The position numbers were made by a program, and so were the translations under genes. The notes under the pieces were generated by a model. That model did no database searches, was not told the DNA's origin, and saw only the letters and a program-made list of their open reading frames with translations. Source: Pseudeuparius sepicola (lineage: Eukaryota; Arthropoda; Insecta; Coleoptera; Anthribidae). From it: a stretch of 64,000 bases of DNA. Below, piece by piece: positions 33,144-45,378 of this stretch (position 1 is the stretch's first letter; each line of letters starts with the position of its first letter). The DNA lies in NCBI GenBank assembly GCA_963920635.1, contig OY987304.1, positions 36,270,365 to 36,334,364 of the forward strand, read 5' to 3'.

Positions 33144-34841
33144 CCCAAGTAACATTTTAAATTATAATTATTTATCTTAAGTCCAAATAGTTGTATGAAG
33201 ATTATAAAATTGTCGCTTAGGGTAGACAAAATAACTATAGGTCTTATAGTAGTTGTTAGGATGTTATTTACTCGAATCGTGAGAGTAATTGTTCTATAAA
33301 AGTCTTATAACAGGCATAACATGGTTACCTTAACGTCAACATATAGTCTTTCAAAGGTTATTATAAGGTTGTAAAGAGGTCTCCGTCGTTGAGACTACAA
33401 CGACTTTTACGACTTTAGAAATATAGTTGTACGACGGTTGTAAAGAAAATAATTTGACCACATTAAAACTTTGTGGAGCGATAGTCGTATAAAGATGATT
33501 TAAATATATTATAAGACATCAGTAAGTGGATGTCATAGATGTTGTAGAACAGTTTTAAGCATGATCTTAATTCGACATAGAAATGAGAACATGATGGTAA
33601 GAAATTAGTGCACATGCGCGTTAATATTAATTTCAACCTCAATATGACCCCAGTAAGTGGTAATTTTAATAAAATACCTTTGTACGACTTTCATAGGGTC
33701 ATTAGTAAAAGTGAGTCTTAATTTATTGTATCATAATATTATGTATCATATTATGATGTGCAGAATCTGTTGAAAATTATTATGAGTTTTGCAAAAGACT
33801 GGGCAAATACAAATGCTCAGGAAGTTATAGACGAGCAGTTACAAAAATTTGGAATTAAATCAGTTTTGTCATACAAATCTTTATTTTTTTATACTACTAC
33901 TACTAGCACTACTACGAACTTGACAAGGCACCTACCCCGGACCGCAGAAATTTCTAAAGACAGCCCTCCACGCGCATACGCATATAAATACTTATTCTGT
34001 AATTTTGATTTTAGTTTTAGTCGCTTTATAACCTCTTAATAGTCGTTTGACAGTTTTAGAACTATTTATGACCTCTTAGTAGTTTGACTGAAGTTTTACA
34101 ACTACTAAGTCCTATAAGCACCGTCGGCCATGTTTGACATCAGAAATTCAGTTAAATAGGACAACCATGTTTGTCTTACGAAAGTGGCAAAACTTCGAAT
34201 TTAATTTGTGGGCACACATCATAGAAATTTGAGTGGAAAACATGTATATTTTCAACATATCGAACGATCCTGTACAACTGTAACACTTTAAATTTTAATT
34301 TATAGCACCTTCATATTTTACATTTTTTCTTTCATTTCCTTTAATTTCCATTATTTTAAAGGCGCGTTGTAAATTTTCGGGCTATATTTATAATTTTCAC
34401 AGGAAATAAAAATTCGCAATATTCCGTCGAGTACAATCGTCAAAAACCGAGATGCCTTATTGCATAATATCACCAACGTATAATTTTATTTTTACCACTT
34501 ACGGCCGAGACAGAATGAAATGTCTTCGTATTACAAGCAAACACTGCACAATATAACACTAAGTTCCATATTTACGACCAATTGGTAATATTAAGGTATT
34601 AATAGAGATCTTCACAACTTTAGAGCTACTTTTTTGAATTTACAGGACCTAATGGACTTATAAAAGTCATATCGAATCAAGTCAGATAAAAGTTGTATGA
34701 AAAGTCATGAAAACCCGTTTCAAACCGTCCATATTCAGTCATAAAGGAGTTGTAAAAAGGACGATACGTCTATAGACAAGTTGTATTATTGGCCGCAACA
34801 ACGTCTTCACGTGTTTTATGCAACTTTAAATGTTACTTGGG
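33144..34841. mobile_element. Candidate TIR element with CCCAAGTAACATTT ends
   Basis: CCCAAGTAACATTT at 33144 is mirrored by AAATGTTACTTGGG ending at 34841. Between them are many degenerate words such as AGTTGTA, ATAGTCGT and TTATAAG in both orientations, as in non-autonomous insect elements with subterminal repeats. No transposase frame; target duplication unclear. Confidence 0.45.
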
Positions 34842-35440
34842 TTTGTCTGCCACATATAAAATGGCAGCCGTTCAAAACGACGTAAAACATCCATCAAATG
34901 GTTGATTTTTTGGGAAAATTCCGTGAACTATTTCGCACATATTTGCTGATCAATTTCTCCACTGACGCTTTGAATTCCATCTTTCAAGTCGCATGTTGTT
35001 CTAATCAAAATCGATAGATCTAAGCCTATATAGAGAAACGGGTCAATCATAAAACCGCTTTAAAGAAAATATAGTTATGTTCCGATTGTTAAATCTTTAT
35101 CGTGATTTTTTTCTACAGAAAATATTTTTGATTTTTTTTTATATTTCACATATTTAATTTGGGGGCTATTTATTGGCTTAAACAGATTTTTTTGCAACAT
35201 CTGGATACACTTTGACAGATTACTCTATCCTACTATAAGTATCCTGTCCATCATTTACTGCAACTTAACTAGCCGAGAATTCTAGACAGCCCAGATACGC
35301 CAGTTATGCGAGAAGTACCCTTCAATACCCTTCGTCGCTAAACATGATTTTCTTAGGAAACCGGACATTCGAAGGTCTTGTAAGCTTAGGCCCGGACATA
35401 ATTTTGTGGTCTTAGAAACTGCTGGATGTTATGCTGTTCC
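34842..35440. other. Non-coding stretch
   Basis: Nothing recognised; AT-rich apart from the approach to the integrase remnant. Confidence 0.3.
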
Positions 35441-35458
35441 GCACCCTTGGGATGACTT

Positions 35459-36011
35459 TTGGTGCAACCAGACAAAGGACCTGTAGCTATCACTCAAAAT
35501 CAAATAGAGCGTCTACACAGAAAACTTAAGGCTGAGAGTATTTGCCACTCCAGAGCGACATGGCTACAAACACTGCCCGTCATTTTGCTAGGAATTCGCA
35601 GCGCCTACAAACCAGACATGGCGAGATGTTGTACAGAGAATCCCTTCGACTACCTGATGAAATAATTGTTGCTTCTTCAGACATGAATCATCAAGATGCC
35701 GACACCAACTTCGTCACACGTTTTCGACACCAGATGTCTCGGTCCCGGTCCCCGTTTCTCGTCATCCCACTAAAAATACCTTTGTATTGCAGAACCTGTC
35801 CACCTGCACCCACGTCTTCTTAAGAGACGACAGCGTGCGCCCCGCTCGTAGACCTCCTTACAATGATCACCCTCAAGATCAAGGGCGTCGAAAAGAAAGT
35901 CACTCTAGAACGGATATATGTTATTGTCAGATGACACTGCACCCTCCAGCGAGAGACGATCAAGTCGACGAGTTAAGTTCCGTCTTGCCTCCGGTCTCCA
36001 CGGGGGGCTAG
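35459..36011 (+). pseudogene. Ty3/Gypsy-type integrase C-terminal remnant
   Basis: Segments typical of the integrase C-terminal half appear in order but in different frames: NQIERLHRKLKAE, WLQTLPVILLGIRSAYKPD, then EMLYRESLRLPDE, DADTNFVTRFRHQMS, and finally LSTCTHVFLRDDSVR with a proline-rich RRPPYNDHP stretch. The IERLHRKLK block corresponds to the region after the third catalytic residue of Gypsy integrases, and GGL..W-like sequence at the end marks the usual pol terminus. Frame changes near 35600 and 35760 break it. No LTRs could be paired. Confidence 0.75.
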
Positions 36012-37348
36012 TGTGGCGAAACGTGTAGCTCCGGTTTTCAATTAGATTATTTATTTCGTATTATCATTTTTTTTTTAATTTGTCAATTATGATGGTTCAA
36101 AGAATACAGTTTTTTATATAAAAGAACTGTTGTTCCCATAAGGTCTTCAAAGATTTGTAATTGTAATCCTATAATATAACGACATGTTTCGACAAAAAAC
36201 AGCCGTGTACCTCAATAACAAATAATGGTTTCCTTCATCGTTAATGTGTACTTATAACGTTTTAATATAAAGATGATATTTTGGGTCATACGAAATAATT
36301 TAAAACTGATTTAGAGCTAGTTGAAATGGAGATGTTGGAATTGCTCGGGAGAGTGCGGTTATTACATCCGGAGAAACAAAGTTTCTCCTATACAGTAAAT
36401 AGAGCTGCGCGTCCAAATGCTAAATGTGCCAATAAGCACATTTAAAATGATCGATGTATCCACTGAACATTACAATTGCAAGAGATTATGATCTGCGGAC
36501 AAATGCTAAATATCCAGAATTCGAGCCGGACCGAATATCAGGTGGCGACGAATATTTAGAATATTATATTGTAGAAATAATAGAAGATGATAAAATATTA
36601 ATGTTGATGCAAGCAGTGTAAAAGACAGCCCATTTCGTATGACAAATGCAATATAATATAGTGTGTGTTCTTTGCTAACTCAGCTCGTTCTATTTTCTAT
36701 AGCAACATTTGTCAAGTTTATCTTTGTCCAGGTATCGGCACTGGTACTGGAGGAACTTATGCATACAAACAATATTTTCAGAAATAAATTATATTACCTA
36801 TTGTGAAAGTGCACGTTTTTACTTGAACCAGTTTGTACTGATTCATTTTATCAGCAGTTAATTTATAATATTGATGCTTGCATAGATGCTATTTAACTTT
36901 GGAATTTTGTTGACACTACCTTAACAATCTTCCGCTGTTGCCCAGGGGTCCTAAGGCAGTAGCATCGGAATTAATTCCAAGCCAGCGACCGATCGGGCAA
37001 ACTTATTTAATTAAGTTTATTAAGGTGCAGTTGTGTTCTTGGCTTTAAGTTGTTGCCGGAATGGGGGGAAATAAAACGACCTGGGCGCAAAACAAACGCG
37101 GTTATCTCAGACGAATTTACTAACTGCTAGTTCATTAAGGGACTTTGGGATGTATTTATTGGGGGCAATTATTTAATGCTAATTGAAAGGCAGTCAGAAG
37201 CGCCGAAAGATATTAATGGCTGGTGTTTTCGTTTTATTTAGCTCGGCAAGAACACTTCCTATTTCCTTGTTGGAAGCATGTGTTGGTCTGTAGTAATGCA
37301 TTTGGATTTATTCATGCTATACGCCATCGGAGTAAATTTCTACAAGTG
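36012..37348. other. Non-coding stretch, partly CpG-retaining (36900-37260)
   Basis: The first part may include retroelement LTR remnants but no pair was found. The block at ~36940-37260 is more balanced in composition and has many TAAT/ATTA words, no ORF and no repeat partner, as conserved regulatory DNA often does; this is inference. Confidence 0.3.
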
Positions 37349-37744
37349 TAGGGGAGACTGTTATACCTAGACCCCAAGTTTAGTTTTTGTTTTGAAAAAA
37401 TATAACGCATCAACAGATTTTAATGGGATATAATAGCCTATTCGATCGTACTAATCTTTGGGCATCAAAAGCGCATACTACGGCCTCTGGGAAAAATATT
37501 TTTTGTCCCTTTTAGATGTTTAGAAAAAGAATGCTGAATTAGTATCAAGGTACAACAGGGGGTATGTACCTAGGACATGTATGTGTTGTACCTTGAACAC
37601 ATAATAAAATTTACCTTTTTACACAATTTTCATTGCCTTTACAAGTCTTCTTGTGTATTCACATTACATAAAAACGACAAAATAGGAAGATAGAAAAATA
37701 AAAAGTGACCAATTATGGCAATTTCTTCTTTTAATTATTACGAA

Positions 37745-39726
37745 TTATAACGTAATAATTATCATTCCAATATTTTCGCAACTCTGGAATTTTAAAATGT
37801 CGCGTCTTGAGTGAAATTTCTGTGGTGGTTCAATTTTTTTAATATATTGTCCCACTGATAATGCAAGCAATCGTTTTTTTTTTTCTGGCCATTTCCAACT
37901 TTTTAAAGTTTTCTGCATAGAACTTATCGTGGCACCTTCCTTATTAGTTTCCACTATTTTTCCGGGAAAATATTCGCTTTCATATAAAAAAAATAACATA
38001 ATTCCCTGCACTATACGAGGAACTATTTTCATCCTGCGTTATGTTTGTTTTTGAGCAATGTGCCGTATTGTCTAGCTCATCCTCTGAAAAAACCATTGGG
38101 CCATTTGAATCATCGGAATCGTGAACGGAAAATGAAGATGAGGAAGACTCTGAGGATGACTGAAAGACTTTCTTTTTAACAGCCTTCACTATTTCGGATT
38201 TGCACTTGTCTTTTTTAGGTTTAGAACATTTCATCTTTTTTTTCTGCTCGTGCTTTCTTCATTTCTTCGATTTTTGTTTTTTCGGGTGTGTCAGTCAAAA
38301 TTAGGGACTTCCCTTTTCGTCGGTTTTGGAGAGTATTTTTTCGGGGTCCTGCTTTTGGGTGTAGTCGAATCATGGACGGAGTTATGATAGTTGATGATAT
38401 GCTAGTATCTATAGCCTATGAAGGAATGTTGTTAAGCAATTGGGAAGGCGAGTCAGAGCTTATAGGGCGATCAGTTACGTCAGAGGGCGCAAACTCATAG
38501 TCCTGGAATATATTTTCATTGAGCGAAACTAATCCTGTAACCTTGAATCCTTGAATTATATTGTTTGGAGTAAAAGCTAGAGGAAACGCTTTTACCACTA
38601 ACTGAGCAACATCATAAATTGTAACAAGTTTTCCCACATTTCCTGGCTTCATTAAAAACTCATTCATAGCCGTATTGTAATATTTTTTAAATGGTCCAAA
38701 TACCGTTCTATCCAGTGGTTGAAATTTGTGGCTGGTATGTGGGTGGAATGTGACTATAACAACACCATTGTCTCTTGCCATCTAAAAAGAACGTTTTTAC
38801 CATCTGAAATGAAAGGAGATACTTTTATTTCATACCTGAATAACTGGGAGTGAAATATGACTTTCATGATGGTCCATAAGAAATATGCATGGATTTTCTT
38901 TGGATGGTTTTGCATGGTTTAAAAAATGTTTAAAGAACAATATAAACAATCATTGTTCGTTGGACCAACCAGACGGGTTTGCGGCACCAATTGTCCCTGG
39001 TGGTGCACCAGCAAGCATGAATTCTTTAAAGTTTACTCTGGGGAAAATGAGTAGAGGAGGTATAAATCCCCCTCCTGCATTTATAGCTGCAATCAAAGTT
39101 ATATTTACTCCTCTTTCTGCACTGGTCATGGAACCAACTTGCTTGGATCCTTTTGGAGCTAAAATTTTAGGGGGGACATGCACTGTTGAAAGCCCGGTTT
39201 CATCGCAATTCCAGACATTGACTGCTGGTACATTGTCACATTTTGCTAAAGCAGCTTTATAATTGTCAAACGTGGCCTGGACATTGACCTTGTTAAAGGC
39301 CGTGGATCGCGCCAGGCTTGTCGCTTCCGGCTTTCGAAGGGAGACATCATTCTGCCATCTGATTCTGTTCCCATTCAAGTGGACATTTTTTATTGTTTTC
39401 CTTTGCGAATTTATACGCTAGCTCTCGAACATTTTTTAAAGTAAATCCATATTGTAAAGCAGCAGCTTCTTTAATGTAATCTCGCAATAAGTTCTCTTCT
39501 GCCTCAGTGAAAACTTTTTACTTGCACAATTTTCCTTAAGACTTCCTTCGTTTCTTCCTGTTGACATGCAATAATGGTAGTGTCTTCTTATTGTAGTTCT
39601 TGATAATCCGGTATGTTTTGCAGCACCGTACAAAGTCATTTGTTTGTCCAGAATAAGTTGAACTGCACTTTTTAGTTTTTCTTGGTCGGGGGGATTTCTC
39701 TTGACACCTTCTTTGCTACGTGGCAT
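37745..39726 (-). pseudogene. pogo-type transposase (HTH_psq, CENP-B-like, DDE_1), decayed
   Basis: Minus strand from ATG 39726. N-terminal HTH_psq-like region (AVQLILDKQMTLYGAAKHTGLSRTT) is followed by a CENP-B-like helical segment and the DDE_1 domain: NVWNCDETGLSTV (first Asp), FLMDHHESHI (second Asp), HTSHKFQPLDRTVFGPFK. A lysine/serine-rich and acidic tail ends with YFPGKIVE ... SWKWPEKK. Lesions: a frameshift in an A-run near 39525, a small frame-disrupting deletion near 39365, an in-frame TAG ending the 38416-38781 frame, and frameshifts in homopolymers near 38225 and 37990. A likely 54-nt intron interrupts the DDE domain. Confidence 0.8.
38782..38835 (-). other. Putative 54-nt phase-0 intron in the pogo transposase
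   Basis: Minus-strand donor CAG|GTATGA and acceptor TTTTTAG|ATG bracket 54 nt carrying in-frame stops. Joining the flanks keeps the frame from the second-Asp region into HPHTSHKFQPLD, the expected order in the family. Confidence 0.55.
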
Positions 39727-40211
39727 CTTTATAATGAACTGAAATCTGGAAATAAATAATATTTATGATGCACCTAATAGGAGGTGTTGTACGTTGGACA
39801 TGTCCGAGGTACATCAAACATAGTAGGTCCGAGGTACAACACTATGTAGTAATTTAAAAAATAACCGGTAAATTTTTTGAGGTTAGAACTAGACCACCTC
39901 TAATTTGTGAATTTTAAATGAAAATAACCAATGTTTCATATTAATACTTAATACAGCGGACAATATGTAAACTGGGGTAGATATAAACGAAATAATCAGC
40001 TCAAGAAAACTTACTTTTCGGCCCAAAATATTTCGTGAGGTCACTACCCACGTGCACTGTCCACCATAGAACTGAAACAAACTGAGGCAGCGCTCCTAGC
40101 GGCAGATGAATAAACTAGTATGGTCAGCTTTAAGGAATTTAACCGGGAAGTTTGAAATTTGATCATAAGTTCTAGGTACAACCCTGTCCAACGTACCACA
40201 GGTTCCCCTAC

Positions 40212-40953
40212 TGGGTAAGTTATGGACAGCTTTGTGTTTTTTTCTTCGTTAACTCTGATTCTTTTCTCTAAAAACTAAAAACAATGTACTGAAGTATTGC
40301 AGCTGTTGGTTTCTAGAATTGTTTTATTTCCAAAAAATCGATCTCCAATAATCATAAATTATTTAGATAACAAATAAATGTCTAGGAAATATACAGTCCA
40401 TTCCTTTCTCTGAGGTATGTCTAATCTTGTTTCCTGTTTCGATTGCTTAGTGAAAAACTTCCTCCAGTCGTTGGAATATTTATCCATAAAACCTGTGTAT
40501 GCATTCCGCATGATATAACCCTATGGGCTTCCGTCAAATAAACCCCGATATACTTGGAACCCTCGATTATTGCTATCTCTTCGGAACATGGCTCTAGCAA
40601 ATGGCCAGTTAGTAACTTTTGCGTGAGTGCGTCTACAATAAAACTGAATTAGGCCATATCCACAAATAGATATCCCGGTGGAGGCGCTGCTGGAGATTGG
40701 ATTTGTCGGCAAGTGTCCCCAGGGGAAACACCAAATGAGCGGATAAACATCGCTAACTGAGCGATGGATGGGGACCTCGTGGGACTCGTGCTGTTGGATG
40801 AAATACAAGGAAAAAAGGTATTTTTATCCAGAGGAGATAATCAAACAATAGCTTTTCGTCGAATTGGTTAGTAGAAATTCCTTTATTGTATATACTTTCA
40901 TTGCATGGTTTAAGCACATTGTGTTCCAATTTTAAAAGCTTTTATTTAACTTG
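40212..40953. other. Non-coding stretch with a short minus-strand open frame
   Basis: A frame of 95 codons (minus, 40521-40808) lies in a CpG-retaining block but shows no motif I recognise; no terminal repeats. Confidence 0.3.
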
Positions 40954-40955
40954 CA

Positions 40956-40985
40956 ATGTATGTATGTATGTATGTATGTATGTAA
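40956..40985. repeat. (ATGT)n microsatellite
   Basis: About seven ATGT/TGTA units immediately before the 122-bp repeat array. Confidence 0.85.
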
Positions 40986-41029
40986 TTTGTTCGGGTGGAA
41001 TCTTGCAACTCAATTTTGAAGCAGATATC

Positions 41030-41381
41030 TTCAACCGATCGAGCTGAAATTTTGTACACACGTTTAATTTGGATGACAATGCATGATTATATGTGTGACG
41101 TCATTCTAAATCCAACATGGCGGAACACTCAAGATGGCGGAATAGTTAAATTTCAACCGATCGAGCTGAAATTTTGTACACACGTTTAATTTGGATGACA
41201 ATGCATGATTATATGTGTGACGTCATTCTAAATCCAACATGGCGGAACACTCAAGATGGCGGACTAGTTAAATTTCAACCGATCGAGCTGAAATTTTGTA
41301 CACACGTTTAATTTGGATGACAATGCATGATTATATGTGTGACGTCATTCTAAATCCAACATGGCGGAACACCCAAGATGG
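41030..41381 (+). repeat. 122-bp tandem repeat, three units, with CRE and YY1/PHO-like sites
   Basis: Units start at 41030, 41152 and 41274 with TTCAACCGATCGAGCTGAAA and are almost identical; the third is cut after AAGATGG. Each contains a palindromic CRE-type TGACGTCA (41096-41103, 41218-41225, 41340-41347) followed by AACATGGCGG and AAGATGG, which match the YY1/PHO core (CCGCCATnTT) on the other strand. Confidence 0.9.
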
Positions 41382-41504
41382 TCATTAGAAGGTCTCCTCA
41401 TTGAAGAGCTAGACTGTTCTAAACTAACCGGCAAACGACCTTGCAACAATGATGCGTTAACTGAGATGAATAGACTCAGACACCTGGCCAAACTAAAAAT
41501 TACA

Positions 41505-41837
41505 AAATAAATTAAAAGTAAAAAAATATTTTTAAAAAAAGCTTTTATTTAAATGCGCTAAAAAGAATAAAATAATCTTTTCTTTTAAAACTTTTACTAT
41601 CAACTTATAACGTCATTCCACAATTTATATGATATAAAAGCTTGTCGCGAGATTTAAGTTTTCAAACTAAGTAAATACCACTACTTAAATCTCGCGACAA
41701 GCTTTTATATCATATAAATTGTGGAATGACGTTATAAGTTGATAGTAAAAGTTTTAAAAGAAAAGATTATTTTATTCTTTTTAGCGCATTTAAATAAAAG
41801 CTTTTTTTAAAAATATTTTTTTACTTTTAATTTATTT
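41505..41837. repeat. Perfect 154-bp inverted repeat with 25-nt loop
   Basis: The left arm 41505-41658 and right arm 41684-41837 are equal in length and appear base-for-base complementary; loop 41659-41683. Arms include GCTTGTCGCGAGATTTAAG next to the loop. No ORF. Such near-identical long arms imply a recent origin or ongoing homogenisation. Confidence 0.85.
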
Positions 41838-41950
41838 ATGTTCATATTCACATATAATATGTAGGTAATCCAGTGTTGTCGATTCTGGGAGCGAAAAGAG
41901 TTAAACTATAGGGACACGGCATTCAACAATAAGTGCTATAGATTTTTTTT

Positions 41951-43875
41951 AGAATAGCATAGAATAGAATAGAATAGAATAGAATAGAATAGAATAGAAT
42001 AGAATAGAATAGAATAGAATAGAATAGAATAGAATAGAATAGAATAGAATAGAATAGAATAGAATAGAATAGAATAGAATAGAATAGAATAGAATAGAAT
42101 AGAATAGAATAGAATAGAATAGAATAGAATAGAATAGAATAGAATAGAATAGAATAGAATAGAATAGAATAGAATAGAATAGAATAGAATAGAATAGAAT
42201 AGAATAGAATAGAATAGAATAGAATAGAATAGAATAGAATAGAATAGAATAGAATAGAATAGAATAGAATAGAATAGAATAGAATAGAATAGAATAGAAT
42301 AGAATAGATTAGAATAGAATAGAATAGAATAGAATAGAATAGAATAGAATAGAATAGAATAGAATAGAATAGAATAGAATAGAATAGAATAGAATAGAAT
42401 AGAATAGAATAGAATAGAATAGAATAGAATAGAATAGAATAGAATAGAATAGAATAGAATAGAATAGAATAGAATAGAATAGAATAGAATAGAATAGAAT
42501 AGAATAGAATAGAATAGAATAGAATAGAATAGAATAGAATAGAATAGAATAGAATAGAATAGAATAGAATAGAATAGAATAGAATAGAATAGAATAGAAT
42601 AGAATAGAATAGAATAGAATAGAATAGAATAGAATAGAATAGAATAGAATAGAATAGAATAGAATAGAATAGAATAGAATAGAATAGAATAGAATAGAAT
42701 AGAATAGAATAGAATAGAATAGAATAGAATAGAATAGAATAGAATAGAATAGAATAGAATAGAATAGAATAGAATAGAATAGAATAGAATAGAATAGAAT
42801 AGAATAGAATAGAATAGAATAGAATAGAATAGAATAGAATAGAATAGAATAGAATAGAATAGAATAGAATAGAATAGAATAGAATAGAATAGAATAGAAT
42901 AGAATAGAATAGAATAGAATAGAATAGAATAGAATAGAATAGAATAGAATAGAATAGAATAGAATAGAATAGAATAGAATAGAATAGAATAGAATAGAAT
43001 AGAATAGAATAGAATAGAATAGAATAGAATAGAATAGAATAGAATAGAATAGAATAGAATAGAATAGAATAGAATAGAATAGAATAGAATAGAATAGAAT
43101 AGAATAGAATAGAATAGAATAGAATAGAATAGAATAGAATAGAATAGAATAGAATAGAATAGAATAGAATAGAATAGAATAGAATAGAATAGAATAGAAT
43201 AGAATAGAATAGAATAGAATAGAATAGAATAGAATAGAATAGAATAGAATAGAATAGAATAGAATAGAATAGAATAGAATAGAATAGAATAGAATAGAAT
43301 AGAATAGAATAGAATAGAATAGAATAGAATAGAATAGAATAGAATAGAATAGAATAGAATAGAATAGAATAGAATAGAATAGAATAGAATAGAATAGAAT
43401 AGAATAGAATAGAATAGAATAGAATAGAATAGAATAGAATAGAATAGAATAGAATAGAATAGAATAGAATAGAATAGAATAGAATAGAATAGAATAGAAT
43501 AGAATAGAATAGAATAGAATAGAATAGAATAGAATAGAATAGAATAGAATAGAATAGAATAGAATAGAATAGAATAGAATAGAATAGAATAGAATAGAAT
43601 AGAATAGAATAGAATAGAATAGAATAGAATAGAATAGAATAGAATAGAATAGAATAGAATAGAATAGAATAGAATAGAATAGAATAGAATAGAATAGAAT
43701 AGAATAGAATAGAATAGAATAGAATAGAATAGAATAGAATAGAATAGAATAGAATAGAATAGAATAGAATAGAATAGAATAGAATAGAATAGAATAGAAT
43801 AGAATAGAATAGAATAGAATAGAATAGAATAGAATAGAATAGAATAGAATAGAATAGAATAGAATAGAATAGAAT
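41951..43875. repeat. 1.9-kb (AGAAT)n pentanucleotide satellite
   Basis: About 385 units of AGAAT in perfect phase. Only two variants were seen: AGCAT in the second unit (41956-41960) and AGATT at 42306-42310. The minus strand is stop-free in all three frames because 15 nt encode a FYSIL-type pentapeptide, which creates long artefactual frames. Confidence 0.95.
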
Positions 43876-44400
43876 ATTGTTTGAACAAAGGCACAAATCA
43901 GTTAACATACATAGGAAGTGAAGAGGTTGGGTACTTTTCATCTCAAGAAGTGGAAACAACAGAAAATAATTATTCAGAAGGCCGAGGAGGAATATGTTTC
44001 TCGCCATATTCGAAGGATACAAAGCAGTTATCGAGTATAATATTCAGAAATTTACATAACAAACATTAATATAAGAAATATCATAGGATAACATTTCCAA
44101 ACTTATTAGACCGCATTGAGGAAGCCAGTCGGAAGTATGCCTTGAAACAGACGGACGAGGACCACTTTCGTGGAAGCTATATGATTTCGAAATGTAGTTG
44201 CATCTCGAGTATTCGTCTTTGTGCTACTCCCTTGAATTAGTTAGCTGATGAAGTTGTTCCGGAAAGGAATGTTGAGTTTGGAGAGTCCTAATTGCATAAG
44301 AGATAGTGTTCAATAAATCTTAATTTCTCCCATGATGCCAACTTTTCGAAACACACTGCATACATGTTCGTTTTGTCATAGGCCTCCCCTATATTTATGT
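43876..44400. other. Non-coding stretch after the satellite
   Basis: No gene, repeat or TIR recognised. Confidence 0.35.
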
Positions 44401-44660
44401 ATCCTTGTATTCTGCGCCCGGGGCTGGTGCGTTTAGCCGCGAACAGCCTCGGAATTAAGTGAATCCCGTTTGTTTATCGATTCGGCAATGGGGTCATTAA
44501 GCGCCCGAGGCGAGCCGGCCCGCTTAATTGGAGCCAAACCGGATAATATCGCCGAAACCCGTTTTGCCAAAACGGCATCGCGGTTTCCGGCCGCAGATAA
44601 ACGCTTTTAAAGTGCAGCGCGGGAGGGCTCCACCACGATAAAATACGGATATTAACAATG
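44401..44660. other. CpG-rich non-coding block
   Basis: Rich in CpG with words such as GCGCCCGAGGCGAGCCGG and TTTCCGGCCGCAG, in contrast to AT-rich flanks. An 81-codon minus frame crosses it but has no domain. No partner copy in the window. Confidence 0.4.
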
Positions 44661-44768
44661 CGGTTTTTAAATGTGGACTTTTTACCGCACGCAGATTGGG
44701 ACAAAACGTGTTTGCACAAATTATGTTTTGCGCAACTTATAATAAGGCTGTGAATAGTTCTAATGCGC

Positions 44769-45374
44769 AGGATGATTTTTTTAGGATTACCACATCGATT
44801 TTATCGCTTATTTTTCGCCCCACCAAAAAACGTAGGAAACAAAAACGTGGCAACTGTGGACAGCAAGGTGACGCTAAATTAAAAAAGAACTTAATTAAGG
44901 GCAAAAGAATTAGTAGCCGTAGCATGTTTATTGTAATAGATAGAAGAAAACTTTTATATTAAAAGTTGGTGGCAATGTTTATGCAAAATGGTGCTCAGAG
45001 AGTTTCAGAAAATTGAATAGGGTCTTCGGCTCTCTTGACACCATGGAAATTTTTCTCGATTTGAGCTTTTTCAATATTACGCAAAAGTGTGGAATCTCGT
45101 ACCCGGTTTGGCTCCAAACATCGCCTATAGATGTTCAAAATTTACACATTTTGTTATCTTACGTTCTCTCAGAATAAACATGCTACTGCTAGATTGATAC
45201 TAATAGTTTTGCCCACTTTTAGTTTTTTTTATACAGCAGTAAGTCATGGATGTCATTTTCTTTCTTTTCGTTACACGTAGCTGCCTATAATTGCCACATT
45301 TTTGTTTATTAGTTTTTGTCTGGAGCGTAAAATAAGCGAGCAAATCGCGGTGGTAGACCTAAAAAAAGTATCCT
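44769..45374. mobile_element. Complete foldback/MITE element with AGGATGATTTTTTTAGG ends
   Basis: Left end AGGATGATTTTTTTAGGATTACCAC ... ATCGCTTATTTT is inverted at the right end (AAAATAAGCGAGCAAATCGCGGTGG ... CCTAAAAAAAGTATCCT, ending 45374). Interior words TGGACAGCAAGGTGACGCTAA, TAGCCGTAGCATGTTTATTG and GGGTCTTCGGCTCTCTTGA are shared with 16134-16318 and 52922-54413. Confidence 0.75.
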
Positions 45375-45378
45375 CTCT

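Larger units (their letters stand above)
37351..40208 (-). mobile_element. pogo-like DNA transposon with TA duplications
   Basis: The left end GGGGAGACTGTTATACC (37351) is inverted relative to the right end ...GTACCACAGGTTCCCC (40208), and both are flanked by TA. Subterminal copies of GTTGTACCT/AGGTACAAC-like words occur at both sides. The minus-strand transposase gene fills most of the interior. Size (2.86 kb), TA flanks and gene type agree with a pogo/Tc1-mariner relative. Confidence 0.75.

Noticed and set aside
40521..40808. 95-codon minus ORF as a host exon
   Set aside because: No splice sites flank it convincingly and no domain is recognisable.
41951..43875. Telomeric or subtelomeric repeat
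   Set aside because: The insect telomere unit is TTAGG; AGAAT is not a permutation or complement of it.
41923..44022. Minus-strand frames of 699 and 652 codons made of FYSIL-type pentapeptides
   Set aside because: They are a direct consequence of the (AGAAT)n satellite, whose complement lacks stops in all frames; no start context or unique sequence supports a protein.
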